A stretch of 64,000 nucleotides of DNA, from positions 622,001 to 686,000 of the forward strand of contig JAJEKV010000092.1 in NCBI GenBank assembly GCA_021234155.1. Reading direction: 5' to 3'. This DNA comes from Isoetes taiwanensis. Its lineage: Eukaryota > Streptophyta > Lycopodiopsida > Isoetales > Isoetaceae. The notes below the pieces were generated by a model that did no database searches, was not told where the DNA came from, and saw only the letters and a list, made by a program, of their open reading frames with translations. A program made the position numbers and the translations under genes. Within the stretch, counting starts at the first letter, position 1, and each line of letters starts with the position of its first letter. Below are positions 34,400 to 45,480 of the stretch, in pieces.

Positions 34400-34889
34400 A
34401 TGCTAGATCCAGACGATAAATGCAAAAATGTTTGTCGTTTCAGGCACCACAGGCCTGTTGCATCTCCATTTCTTCCCATCAGTTCTCCTGCACCTGGCAG
34501 GATCAATTTCTGGTGCACCGCCACCGGTAGGCATTCCCAAGCCAAAGCCTCCCCATCCTCCTTTTTAGAAACCTCCATCAATAAACAGAAAAATGGACAA
34601 ACAACTATACACACCAATGTGAATGCACAAAACTTCATGATTTAAGTTCCATTAGGCTTACCATGCTGTATTAGGCTTCCTGTCAAGGCTGAAACACTCT
34701 TTCGGATAGGGAGTATAAGCTCTGGAGGGATTGAAACTCTCGCCATCATGTATTTGAAGATTAGAGCTTGGTGTTCTAGTTCAACCGATTGAGCAGCTGT
34801 AAAAGGATAACCACCTCCAAAGAAGGATTCATGCAATCCTAGATAACCACTATTCATAACTGATGATTCCCTTGACAATGGAAGAGTAC
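34400..34889 (-). pseudogene. growth-regulating factor (GRF) fragment: QLQ exon and half WRC
   Basis: Exon 34889-34662 (AG before, GTAAGC after) encodes GGGYPFTAAQSVELEHQALI, FKYMMARVSIPPELILPIRK, the QLQ domain that binds GIF co-activators. About 34560-34430 in another frame gives [17 protein letters not shown], the N-terminal half of the DNA-binding WRC domain; the Cys/His part (normally KYCERHMHRG) is not found. GRFs are plant nuclear transcription factors for leaf and root growth. The usual QLQ Gln-Leu-Gln start is altered, and start, rest of WRC and C-terminus are missing. With no continuous frame this is best read as a captured or decayed fragment. Confidence 0.88.
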
Positions 34890-35104
34890 CTGCACAGAGC
34901 ATCTATTTATCAACATTATTCAACACCTATTACGAAAAATCTATTGTGTCACCAACATGAGGCAACAATTAATCAGCATTTCTCAAAGTTTGGAGTAAAA
35001 AATAGAAGCTTCAATTACTATGGATTCAAACCAATGAACTAAAAAAAGTTAAAAGTAAAACATGGCTCTATGAATAAGAATTAAGTCTACTTGGATTTTA
35101 TGTA

Positions 35105-35190
35105 TACAAGAATGCCCCTCTGCCTTGGATTTCGGCGAGGAAGGCTGGCCGACGCGCGGCAGCGCGGAGGCCTGCCCCGGGGGATTCACC
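35105..35190 (+). repeat. repeat AATGCCCCTCTGCCTTGG, inverted mate at 50712-50780
   Basis: AATGCCCCTCTGCCTTGGAT followed by CCGGCGAG-like and GGCCTGCC-CCGGGGG sequence. The mate at 50712-50780 is on the opposite strand and lacks about 20 GC-rich bases present here (around 35145). Origin unknown; the copies flank most of the gene-fragment block. Confidence 0.65.
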
Positions 35191-35333
35191 TCTATTATAG
35201 GTATATATGCCATGTGCGTTCCTTAGGTTGCCAAAAAACCCATTGTATACGACAGTTCCATATGAAAAACCCTTTGTATACGACTACATTATTTGTAAAA
35301 GAATGCAGCCCATATCATATAATTACTTGCCCA

Positions 35334-35400
35334 AAACACTTTTACTTGACAACCCCTTCCATACATATACGATATCTCTATTATTTTATATATATACAAG
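35334..35400 (+). repeat. 67-bp exact direct repeat, copy 1
   Basis: Identical to 40504-40570 (from AAACACTTTTACTTGACAAC to TATATATATACAAG). Both copies are followed by arrays rich in AGATTCT, so they are two members of one repeat family. Confidence 0.85.
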
Positions 35401-35459
35401 TCTTTGTACTATGTAGGGCCTGTACGAGTTAGGGATTGTACAAATCCAACTAGAAGCCA

Positions 35460-35930
35460 AATACAGAGATATATCTCTTAGATTCTACTGGATTCTCTAA
35501 GATTCTCTTGAGATTTCCATAAATTCCTTAAGATTCTCTTCAGATTTTTCCATTATTCCTTAAGATCTTGAGATCCCAAGATTTCTCTAGATTCTTCAAG
35601 TTTCTATGTAGATCCTCCTATAGTCTAGTGGTAATACACTAGGTCTAGCAACTATAGGTCTCGAGTTCGAGACCGTCCAGAATCGCACTCTGAACTGTTG
35701 GGTGTCAAAACCCACAGACGCAATGTAAAGTGGTTGGGGGCAGGGCCCAACAAAGCAATGTAGTGTGGTGTGTGGTGTGTGGTCACATGTCCAGTTGGAT
35801 GCTGCTTAGTGGCGTGACGTTAAAATACTATCTATCTATCTATCTATATTATTCAAGATTCCATCAATATTCCCCTAGATTCTCAAAGATTCTCTTGTGA
35901 TTCCTAAAGATTCTCCAAGATTACTATGAA
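35460..35930 (+). repeat. AGATTCT-rich array, copy 1, split by a SINE
   Basis: Degenerate array of AGATTCT / AAGATTCTC motifs at 35465-35600 and 35858-35925. Same character as the longer array at 40640-41830. The interruption is the SINE at 35601-35847. Confidence 0.7.
35601..35847 (+). mobile_element. tRNA-derived SINE with (CTAT)n tail
   Basis: Box A-like TAGTCTAGTGG at 35621-35631 and box B-like GAGTTCGAGAC at 35663-35673, spaced as in a tRNA Pol III promoter. A tRNA-unrelated body follows, then TGACGTTAAAATACTATCTA and repeats of CTAT. Flanks ATTCTTCAAG (35591-35600) and ATTATTCAAG (35848-35857) form a likely 10-bp target-site duplication with one change. SINEs are copied in trans by a LINE; the 3' end here resembles that of the local LINE2 family (GTGGACGTTAAAA plus pentamers). 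The head is too degenerate to name the tRNA, and it is not a functional tRNA gene. Confidence 0.85.
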
Positions 35931-36144
35931 CTAAACGGGCTTTGATACTAGTACTATAGGCTACCAAAACGGATGGCCCGTAGCTGCAACTGCAAAAGAG
36001 CCAAGCCCAAATCCTCTAAAGAAACATGTGCTCAAGATCTTCGCCTAAATAAATGTATGCTCAAAGACTCCCATCAAAAAAGTTAGGTATATTCAGTCAT
36101 GTGGATAATAAATGTAGTGAAGTGGTTATATTTATACAGGGATA

Positions 36145-36275
36145 TATATTATATACAATGTTAATTACATGTCTTTCAAGATGCACAACAAAGAAGGCAT
36201 CAAAATGTACAGAGGACATATACAACATTAATTATATGTCTTTCAAGATGCACAACAAAGAAGGCATCAAAATGC
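36145..36275. repeat. tandem duplication of about 75 bp
   Basis: ATGTCTTTCAAGATGCACAA followed by CAAAGAAGGCATCAAAATG occurs twice (36169-36206 and 36236-36273). The incidental 75-residue frame there only reflects this duplication. Confidence 0.85.
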
Positions 36276-36289
36276 TTTAACCATTTGAA

Positions 36290-38690
36290 TCGCCGTTAAA
36301 TTGCCAGCTGCTTGCTCATGGCCAATCTTTAATAACATCAAGGTATTTACCATGTTTTCCCTTGACAATGCCACATCGACTTTAACCCTACCTTTATAGT
36401 TGATCAGTACCCGTACAAGTGATCTATGATCACTGCTTCCAGGTCCAGCTTAAAGTTTTAAAAAATGGGGATTCCTTGCCATGCATTGATTTTTTATGCC
36501 AAGTTAGCCCCCTGCTTTGATTTTCATAGTCACATCATATCCACTGCTTTGATTTTCTATGCCCATTAGTGGCGCATGGGAACGTAGTCGTATTTCTTAA
36601 AAGTAGAACTAAACCTACCCAAACCAAAATGGGACGTTTTATCTTTAGTGATGGGAGACCATTTCTTTCTTTTTGCGCGTGTTGCCCAATTGTTATAAAA
36701 TTAACCTAAGCTATTGTAGTTCTTTTCTCCACAGAAGTGAATTTAATTTAGTTTACATTATGGGTTCCATGGGATAGTCCTATGTCACAATTTTGAACTG
36801 AAAGAAATTATAGATTCATATAAGAGTTCATCAACATTAAGCTACAGCATTCTAAAGCGGGAAACTAAGTTGTTCTCCTCACTTAGTTGCCTCACTTGGT
36901 TGCCTTTTAAGAACCTTTTCCTTTGCTATCACACTATGAGCGCAATGAGGTTGTTTCACACTTTGCTTTTAATCTATGATGTAAAAACGGCAAAAAAAAG
37001 GTCCTTTTTTCATGTGCCTTGATCCTCTCCAATTTCTACACGAATTTGCTCCAACTCGTTAAACACTATGATTTAGAGTCTAGTTTAGAATAAAAAGATT
37101 TCTTATGGTCGTTAAACATTATGATTTAGAGTCCAGCTTAGAATAAAAAGATGGATTATTCATGCAATTGGACTCTCTTATGCATAAAAAATTAAGAGGC
37201 TTACATTTCTAAAACATTTCATAGGGCTGTTCAAACATGCTGCATGGGAACGTTATTAACCATACTAGATATGAATGGACACCATAATGACCAATTTTAG
37301 ATTCTGTTTCTAACATGTGCAGAATGTGCAGATATATTCTTGCCTTGATTTTTGCCCCGAATGCATTTTTGCTTTGTTTGTATTTTTATAGAATGCATTT
37401 TAACCCTGCAGTTGCTTGGCTTTAGCCGGTTGCTTTGGTATGAACAATGCTTCAGCAACATGCGCTGATATGTTTGCTTTCCTAGGATGTTGCTTCACTC
37501 CTCCAGTAATCTAAATTCTGAATAGTTTGGCTCAAGATTATGCTTGCAGGAGTCACTTCATTCGATTCCTTCGCAAGATGAGCTCTTACCTGAAGAAGCA
37601 TGCATCATTAGAAAAATACATGAGATGCATATACTTGCAAAAACATGCATACCCCAACAAAAATAATGCATACCCAGCAACGCGTAATGTCCCATAGCAC
37701 ACTCATTGGAGCATCACTCTTTAAACTGAGTGGATTGTTATCCGTTCTTGAAACCCGCTAACTAGCATTAATAACAACAGATCAAAATATAACAGAAGGG
37801 GGAGTGCATTTAGAAGTTGCACTCATTCCATGCAAGCTCAAATGCATAGGTACATCAGGATGCTCCTGCAAAAGAGGAAAGAGGAACGTTAACATTTGAA
37901 ACGATCAAATCAACCTACTTTGCATCATGAATTGGAGCTTAAAATGCTTTTCACATTGTTTGCATTGAGGAAGAATTATGGGTCCAGTCCCAGGCACATA
38001 TCTTGCACTGTCATTCTTGAGATCCAACATACCACATATCAAACTACTGATGCATGCAAGCTTCCATTTGGAGCGTTTGCCTTTTATAAAAACAGTGATA
38101 ATACTGCCAGAGATCAAGCTTCAATATCTCATACCATAACAGAAGCCGCATTGTTAAATCCCTCAAAAGCCGCATTCTGGATTTAAAGTCCTGAGAAACT
38201 GCAACTGAAAAATTCTGCATACCCTTTGAATAACACGGTCTCCAGGTTGCGAATGGAAAGAATCACAACCAGCACATTGATAAACAGAGCCCAATCTACT
38301 TGAAGTCTCCTTTACTTGGAGTCTTGCATTTGCTTATCTGTAAGTTAAAGGATGCAGCAAAACCTATCATCAGATACAACATTAGAGAGATCACGCAAGA
38401 CCCCTTTCCAAAAGATGAAATGCACAGTAAACTCAAGTATAAATGCATACAAAAACTTGGATATAGAAATCAACAAAAAGTGAAAGTACAACCACAATAT
38501 GATGCTTATACCGGTTTGCATGGCTCGATCTCAGAACATAAAGTGTCTGGCAAAAGTAATATGCATAAATCAACGCACCATCAAGCTGGGATCTTTTATG
38601 TTGTGCCACGCCTCTAGGATCTATGTTCAAAGTTTTCCCTGTTGATATCCATGGCAATAACCTGCAGCAGACCGGTATTTAAGATTCTAC
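36290..38690. other. no gene recognised
   Basis: AT-rich sequence with an imperfect duplication at 37060-37150 (ATGATTTAGAGTC and AGAATAAAAAGAT twice, about 65 bp apart). Several frames of 60-105 codons have no family match. The part from 37560 to 38690 may include introns of the release factor gene fragment that follows, but I see no further exon. Confidence 0.5.
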
Positions 38691-38700
38691 TCAAAGCAAC

Positions 38701-38979
38701 TTAAGCATCAATAAAGGCATCAAGACCCTCGCCCTGTAAGACTTTCTCAATTGAATGTTGTGTCATGCCCACACGGTGATCTGTGACACGTCCTTGTGCA
38801 AAATTATATGTCCGGATCCGTTCAGATCTGTCACAGCTACCAATCTTCCATACGAAATGCATGCCAGAATGCATTATTAGTAAATGAGAATAATGGCGAG
38901 TTCAAGACTAGTCCTTTGGATTAAACCTTACCTGCTCTTGCCTTAAATCCGACCTGCTGGATGCCTTGCTTCTTGCTTC
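38701..38979 (-). pseudogene. 3' end of a class I peptide chain release factor (RF1-type), partial
   Basis: Minus strand: exon 38979-38932 gives ARSKASSRSDLRQEQ with a GTAAGG donor. Exon 38844-38701 after an AG gives 47 residues, including [28 protein letters not shown] and the C-terminus GLDAFIDA with a TAA stop. RF1 proteins read UAA/UAG in bacteria and organelles; this is the segment just after the GGQ domain. Here GSGDRS is GSCDRS. The GGQ and PXT domains are not found upstream, so only the last two exons are present. The frame and splice sites are intact, so it could also be the tail of a gene with a long intron whose 5' exons lie beyond recognisable sequence. Confidence 0.85.
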
Positions 38980-39505
38980 TGGTACCCAAACTCCAGAGTT
39001 TTCACAATCCGACAAAGAGTTTGTAAGAGTTAAACAGGAATTCTCTCCTTCCCTTTGATGCAGACGCCTTCCTTTTCAACTTCTATTCGTAACCAAGTAG
39101 ACCAGCAGAAAAGACAAATACAGAATTTTATAAGCAGAGACAAAGTGCTTTGGCATGCACAGCATTCATTCCGAACACCATAGCTTAGCTCCATCATATG
39201 GTCCGTCCGAATCCAGGTTAGAAGCAGATCTCGTCTACCAGTGAAGCTCAGAGTAGACTTATTTGCTCAGAGACGCTGGATATCTTCATTTTACAGAGCA
39301 AAACGTGAAAACAAAAAGGAAAAGCCTGGCTCTATATTTTCTGGTAATATGCGGTCAGGAGATCAATCAAACGCAAAGGAATGGAGAAGGCAAAATGATA
39401 CGCATTTTTGCCAAACCAGAAGGGGGAAAGCCTTGTCACCCGATTGCCCGTGCGCCTGTGTTCCACCTGGTGCCCATCGCCTTTTGCCGTGCTTGCTTCA
39501 CATTA

Positions 39506-39934
39506 GGGGCTTTTCACACGACTAGTGTGTCTTATATTTTAAGGCATACTATTGGTCCATGTCAACATTTAAGAACAATTGGTTTTCACACGGAACCATA
39601 TAAGACATGTCTTATTTAGGTTCGGGTAGGTTTGGATAGGTTCGGTAAAGGCAATGGAGTCTTATTTTATACCGGGGGATTTCCCCCGCCATAAAATAAG
39701 ACACCACTTATTATATTCTATTTTATTCTATTGACCAATCATATTCAAAATAAAAGGTGGTCTTATTTTGTGATGGTTTTCACACTAGTATTTGTTAGTG
39801 TCTCATTTACATAAGACACCCTGTAGTGTGAAAACAACTTATATTTGTGTGTCTTATTTTTTGCTTTGGAGTCACAAATGATGTCTTATATGAAATGGGA
39901 CAGCCATATTATAAGACATCGTGTGAAAAGGCCC
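39506..39934. mobile_element. 429-bp Tourist-like MITE (PIF/Harbinger type)
   Basis: Terminal inverted repeats GGGGCTTTTCACACGA (left) and its near-exact reverse TCGTGTGAAAAGGCCC (right), with TTA on both sides (39503-39505 and 39935-39937). TTA duplication with GGGSC-type ends is the PIF/Harbinger signature. The inside repeats ATAAGACA/TGTCTTAT motifs many times and carries GGGGGATTTCCCCC at 39675. It has no transposase. Confidence 0.88.
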
Positions 39935-40289
39935 TTAGTTCGATATTCTTCTGGAATGCCATCGCCAAACCAAGAAAAAGAAATCGTGAAAAAAAATGTG
40001 AGGCTTTCTCTTTTCCTCAATGTGTGACACGTACTCACATGGCAATAATGCGCTTGTTAGAATTTTATTATGAGTGAGCTTGCCACCTCACACAAGACAT
40101 AAATTATCCATTATTTTGGGTGGCTATGCATTAATGCTTTGAATACCATTTGCAAATGTCGCATCATAGTTTGCATTATAAAATTAATAATAATGGCCAC
40201 ACTTTCTAAACGGTCTAGATTAGATCCCCTAGTTTGAAGGGCAAAGATTAAATGCCCCAAAAAATGCACCTTCTAAGCAGTTTCCCTAA

Positions 40290-40450
40290 AACAATTGACG
40301 GCTCGGATTTCTCCTTCCCCCTTTGATCCGAGGGTCCAGAGGAATGGTGCATGCCCTATGCATGCCCATGCATGCACCCATGAAGATCCAATGGCTATAA
40401 GTTTGCCACCTCACCTTCTTTCAAACAAACGGACGAGATCGATTTGAATA
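40290..40450. repeat. ATGCATGCCCATGCATGC repeat, mate at 45870-46010
   Basis: Shares with 45870-46010 the order: a short ACGG motif, TGGTGCATGCCC, ATGCATGCCCATGCATGC, then GCCACCT, and a GACGAGATC or GGTCGAGATC end. A dispersed non-coding repeat; the core is nearly palindromic. Confidence 0.65.
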
Positions 40451-40503
40451 TATAGATATCTATTTCATGGGGGCATCCAAAGTAATTTTATATATATTAT
40501 GAT

Positions 40504-40570
40504 AAACACTTTTACTTGACAACCCCTTCCATACATATACGATATCTCTATTATTTTATATATATACAAG
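40504..40570 (+). repeat. 67-bp exact direct repeat, copy 2
   Basis: Identical to 35334-35400. Confidence 0.85.
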
Positions 40571-40639
40571 TGGTTGTACTATGAAGGACTGCATGATGTC
40601 GACCCTGCAAAATACACTGGTGTGGAAGATTCCCTACAT

Positions 40640-41830
40640 TGTCCCAAGATTCGCCTAAAGATTTCCCTTAGATTATACGAAGACTCCTTTAGGTTATCAT
40701 AGATTCTACTGAGATTCTCCTAGATTCTCAAAATTTCTCTCACGATTCAGATAAATTTTTCAAGACGATATCATATTAAAATTCCCGTAGATTCTCAGAT
40801 ATTCTATGAAGATTCTCTAGATTAACTAAGATTTTCTTTAGATTCCTTTGGATTCCCGAAGATCATCCCAAGATTCATCTAGATTCGCCATGATTCTATG
40901 TAGGTTCTCTTGGATTCCCTTATTTTATATGAAGATTCTTCTAGATTTTCCAAAATCCCATCAAAAAACCTAGATTTGAAAAGGTTTTATGAAACTTCCT
41001 TTAAATTTTGTCAGATTCTTTGAGGATCCCCTTAGATTCTTCAAGGTTACATCAAGATTCCCCTAGATTCTCGATTCTATCAAGATTTGTCTAGTTCCAC
41101 AAAAATTCTATCAAGATCCACATAGGCTCCCCAAGATCCTATGTAGATTCTATTAGATTATATAAGATCCTATCAAGACTCCTCTAGCTTCTCAAATATC
41201 CTATGAAGGTTCCATGGGTTCCTATAAATTATCTCGAGATTCTTCTATATTCCCAAAAATTGATGCAGATCTCCTTAGATTTCATGACGATTCCTCTAGA
41301 TTCTCTAACATTCCATCAAGATTCTCAAAGCATTTTATAAACATTCTTTTAGATTCACTTAGATCCTACAAAGATTCTCTTAGATTCTCTAAGATTCCAC
41401 GGACATTCTCCTAGATTCTCGAAGATTCCATAAAGATCGTCTAGATTCCCCTGAAGATTCTATATAAATTCTCTAAGATTTTATCAAGATTTTCTTAGAT
41501 CCTCAAATATTTTATGAAGATTCCCATAGATCCTATTGAGACTCCTAAAGTGCCTAAGGTCCTCTTCAGATTCCCCAGAATTCTCCTAGGTTCTATTGAG
41601 ATTCCTCTAGATTCTTAAACATGCCATGCAAATTCCCCTAGATTCTCTCGAATCACTATAGGTTTTATAAGATTATAAGATTCTAGGAAGCCTCATAGAA
41701 TTTGATCACATTGGCTTCAACAGCGCCAGTTCAAGGTTTATCTAGTCCTAGATTCATTCATTTTTTGTGAACATTAATCTAGAATTTCTCTAGATTCTCA
41801 TAGACTACCATAGAATTTGCGAGGCTATGA
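40640..41830 (+). repeat. 1.2-kb degenerate satellite-like array of AGATTCT motifs
   Basis: Dozens of AGATTCTC / TAGATTCT motifs at irregular spacing, mixed with ATCAAGATTC and CTCTAGATT. No fixed long period is evident by eye. Frames inside it (for example 41214-41414) are repeat-driven and not genes. Confidence 0.8.
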
Positions 41831-43060
41831 TTCTAAGAAGACTCCTGGTATTGAACTCATTGGCTACAACTGATGTGGTTATCTGCGATTGCCTGTTACC
41901 ATCAAACCAGAGCTGGCATCTAGTCCTATCATCCATATTTGTTTGTAATACAGCTCCATCGGATCAAAAGCCTAATCATTTTTGCTCAGCGTGTGCAATC
42001 GGGAAGCTCGCTTGGTAGCTAGTCTTCGCTTCATGATCACTTCAGGCCAATATGGTCACGAAAGTTTGGCAACAACATGGTCACGAAAAAAATTGTTAGC
42101 CGATTGAAAAAAACGGATGAGTTACCACTAAAAGGCCTAGCTTTGTAGGCATATGCTGCATTACTTGTATATGGATGCAATTATGGCAATGGTTTGTTAT
42201 TCGTGGCTGAGAGAACATAGATCTCAAAAAGCATACATATTAAGTTTAGTACAACACAAACTTTAGGCGCCTTATTCGTCAACTTCCCCTGGATATAGTA
42301 GTTAGTTTAAATCGGTCAGTCAATAATTCATTTAGATAGGCATGTACTTCCAAACCCTATAAATTTAATCACCAAGCATAAACCGTTATTTCTAGGGAAA
42401 GTCATGGGTCTAGGGAAAGTCATGGGTCCAGGGCCACAGCTTAATAATCCCCAAGGGGTTTAACCATCTGAGTTTACACCCACAAATAAAGTTCAAATGC
42501 CCAAAGGGACAACTTGATGTTAAATTATCATGACCACTGTCGTTATTCATTTGCAGTATATTGATCACCATAGCCCACCTTTATTCTTTTGAAGTCCATT
42601 GTCATGGGCTCTCATTAACACAACAAAGAAAATTGCTTCACCAACTATTATAGGGTTGCTCAAGCAAGTGAATTTACGCAAAAATATTATATTTATGACC
42701 TCTTCTTTTATTGTTTCAATTCATATTGCGCATATCACAGATCTTTATTTTTATCACAAGCATAGGGTAAGAACCAAAGTTACATAAAATTGTCATGGCT
42801 TAGGGAAAGTTAATTGAATATGGTCCATTGAATATGGATACGGTTCCAAATTGCATAGATATGCATTGTCGAAGCCTATTAATATAACTATTTAAACCAC
42901 AATCTCCAGCCACTAGATCATTGTTGACAAATTGAACATTATTTATTATTTGTACATTGGATTGATAGGTAAAAAATCTCCAGCCACTAGATCATTGTTG
43001 ACAAATTGAACACTATTTATTATTTGTCCATTGGATTGATCGACTTATTTAGAGACCTCA
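41831..43060. other. non-coding, with a 72-bp tandem duplication
   Basis: No gene. TCTCCAGCCACTAGATCATT with the following TTGACAAATTGAACA and TTTATTATTTGT is repeated at 42902-42966 and 42977-43041. GGGAAAGTCATGGGTC is repeated at 42398-42430. Confidence 0.6.
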
Positions 43061-43232
43061 AATAGGTAACAAAAGCTTTCTGAGCCATATGTTTCAAATC
43101 TGGAAATTTCGATAGAAGACCAGCAACAGCATTGGACATGTGCTGAACTTTGTTTAGGTTGGGCTGCATAAATAGGAATTGTAATGAGTCCCCTTCTTGA
43201 AGCTACATTTCCAAATAAGTAAAGAAATTCAC

Positions 43233-44350
43233 CTTTATAACTTTGATAGGAATTTCAGCTGTTTCTAAAGCCGTAAGCATAATCTTCCCAGATGGCATTA
43301 GAAACAATAAAGATCGGCCTGCTGCAGTATACCGAGCAGTTCTACCAACACGATGAATGTAAGAAGCCACATCGTCTGGGCAATCAACCTGCAAGAGATA
43401 CCACGTCAATATATTACCTAAGAGCATGGCAATAAAAAGTAATAAAGCATGATGATCCACAACACCTGAACTACCCAATCTATAATCGGAAAGTCCAATC
43501 CTCTTGCTGCTACGTCAGTAACAAACATAATGGAATGCTTAGACTGACAAAACTTGAAAAAAGATTCTAATCTTTGAGTTTGCTTCATTCTGCCATGTAA
43601 GCACATGACTGGAACACCAGGTCGCAGATGTTTAAACACCTCATGCATAAATTTTACCCATACAGTACTGTTTGGTTTAGACGCAAATCAAGTGTTCCCA
43701 TGAAACAGACATAGAGCACAGACCTGCTTGCAACTTGTTAATCTTATATGCGTTTTGATCTTATATGCGTTTTCACAAAGCTCCAAAGCATGTCCAACTT
43801 CTCATGTAGTGCGACAAACACGGCTGTCTGCTTGCCTGCTGTAGACGTGTTGGAGTTGCAACAGTAGATTCTGCATGCACCGCAAGGTACTCAGGATCTT
43901 GCAAACTAAGCCTTGCACGATCCTGTACAGAACGGGTCTGGGTAGCAGAAAACAGAAAAGTCTGGCGCTCCTTTGGAATCTGTGCGAGGATGCTATTCAA
44001 CGTGCCTGAAAAGCCCATGTCCAGTATATGATCTGCTTCATGCAATACCAGTACCTTAAAATGAAGCAAAATCTCAGTTTTTCATGAATCAAAATCTCAG
44101 ATTTTCATCAACTTATCTATGAAGTTCTGATCTTCAACCATGCAGAATTTCCTCACCAGGACTTTTTTAATGACTACAACGTTTCAATCATGAGATTGCA
44201 ATGTGTTATAATAAAGGAAAATTTTATTCAAAGAAAGAGCAATACCAGATGTGAGAGCAATCAAAATTTGGTGTCTCATCCATGTGCTGCAATAAACGTC
44301 CAGAAGGAGAAACCACAGCTGTAGTTTCCAGAGAATCTAACACATGGTCT
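43233..44350 (-). pseudogene. DEAD-box RNA helicase fragment (DBP4/AtRH32-like), decayed
   Basis: Exons on the minus strand: about 44350-44246 (GRLLQHMDETPNFDCSH); 44054 to about 43755 (VLVLHEADHILDMGFSGTLN, QTFLFSATQT, DPEYLAVHAEST, then frameshifted KLDMLWSFVKTH); about 43660-43466 ([33 protein letters not shown]); 43388-43233 ([20 protein letters not shown], with GTGAAT donor). These are motifs Ib to VI of the nucleolar DBP4/RH32 helicases, which act in 18S rRNA maturation. The catalytic DEAD is HEAD and TPGR is SPSGR, so ATPase motif II is lost. Motifs Q, I and Ia and the C-terminus are absent. Several splice borders remain. Confidence 0.9.
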
Positions 44351-45229
44351 GTAGAGGTATGCCACAGTGAATTTGATGGGCATTGACTAGGAGATTGGCC
44401 TGCTCTGTGTGAATCAGACAAATTGGACATAAGAACCATATTATTCATTTCAAGGCATGTCAGAAACGTGGTGAGGCTACCCACAGTTCAACGATTGCCT
44501 CTGATATATGGCAGATGAGATGCTTACCTAATGTTTGCATAACTCCGCCATAGCCGGAAGACATTTGAAAAGAAACTCTGGAATAGCAAAAAAGAATCCA
44601 GCCACACAAAACCTCCTCCCTAGACGCCTGCCATAGCTAGAAAACTCCAAGCTCTGTCAGAATCCAAGGATCCACAATGCAATAAACCAAGAACTATGAA
44701 ATATAAAAAGGGGCAAACATGTCTGGTTAAGCTTAAATGCTAGTGTAAATTGCAGAACTTTATTCATGCTTCAGAGGATAACACAATATTTAGTGTTATG
44801 AAAACTAACAATATATGTTTGTGGAATAGTCGCAAGGACTGGAAGTGAGAGCATGCATTGATTAATTGTGCTTGCATGAACTATGAATCACGTAAAAATA
44901 GCTTACTTCAAATCAAGAACAGCACATTTAATGTTTTAACAAATGACTTAGGTGGGAAACATGCAGCCATTCACCATGCTGATATGCAACGCTGAGAGGG
45001 CAGTACACATACTGTTTCACCATCCTCCAGGAAAAGTGTTGCAGTCTCTATGCCAGCCTACGAAAGAAAAGTTCATGTTAAAAGGAATTATGTAATGCAA
45101 ACTCAAGTGTGTAATTCGAAATAATGCAAACAATATAAATCTGGACATAGCATTGGACATTGATTGTCACCAGTTTGCCATCTATCAGCAGCCGCACAAG
45201 CAAACGCATGAGGAATAAAGTTCTGCAAG
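44351..45229. other. no clear exon
   Basis: Sequence between the helicase and PPR fragments. A minus-strand piece at 45060-45005 reads AGIETATLFLEDGETVCVL and could be another exon of either neighbour, but I cannot assign it. Confidence 0.4.
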
Positions 45230-45480
45230 AAAGTGAATACCTGAAGGGCATCATGCCACCTAGATAATTCTTTAAGTCTAGCAATTGCACAGACGTAAGA
45301 TTCCTTGGAACTTTGATTTCCCTCTGCAATCCACTCGTTGACAACATCAAGAATTTTGTCCCTTTCATCCAACCTCCTCATTAGACAAAGTGTAGACTCA
45401 GAATAACAGACGTTAGGCATGGAAATAAAGGAGTGTAAGGGAAATACCACAGGGAAAAATCCACTTCCATCCTTCATTCT
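45230..45480 (-). pseudogene. PPR protein N-terminal exon fragment
   Basis: Minus frame 45477-45103 contains LMRRLDERDKILDVVNEWIA and ARLKELSRWHDALQV, the segment that precedes the first repeats in mitochondrial P-class PPR proteins (typically VLDQWVEEG ... LRKFKRFKHALEV). Only this exon is seen, directly upstream in the same orientation as the helicase pieces. The two are different gene families, so the neighbourhood is a mosaic. Confidence 0.65.

Noticed and set aside
35621-35690. Functional tRNA gene
   Set aside because: Box A and B are present but no proper cloverleaf or anticodon arm can be drawn, and the unit continues into a SINE body with target duplications.
39241-39619. Two overlapping ORFs of 94 and 118 codons upstream of the MITE
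   Set aside because: No recognised domain; the second runs into the MITE terminal repeat, so it is incidental.
35334-40570. Possible LTR pair (67-bp exact direct repeats 5.2 kb apart)
   Set aside because: No TG...CA ends, primer-binding site, polypurine tract or gag-pol between them; each copy is followed by the same AGATTCT array, so they are dispersed repeat copies.
41214-41414. 66-codon ORF in the AGATTCT array
   Set aside because: Its SRFS/DSLRF phrases are translations of the repeat.
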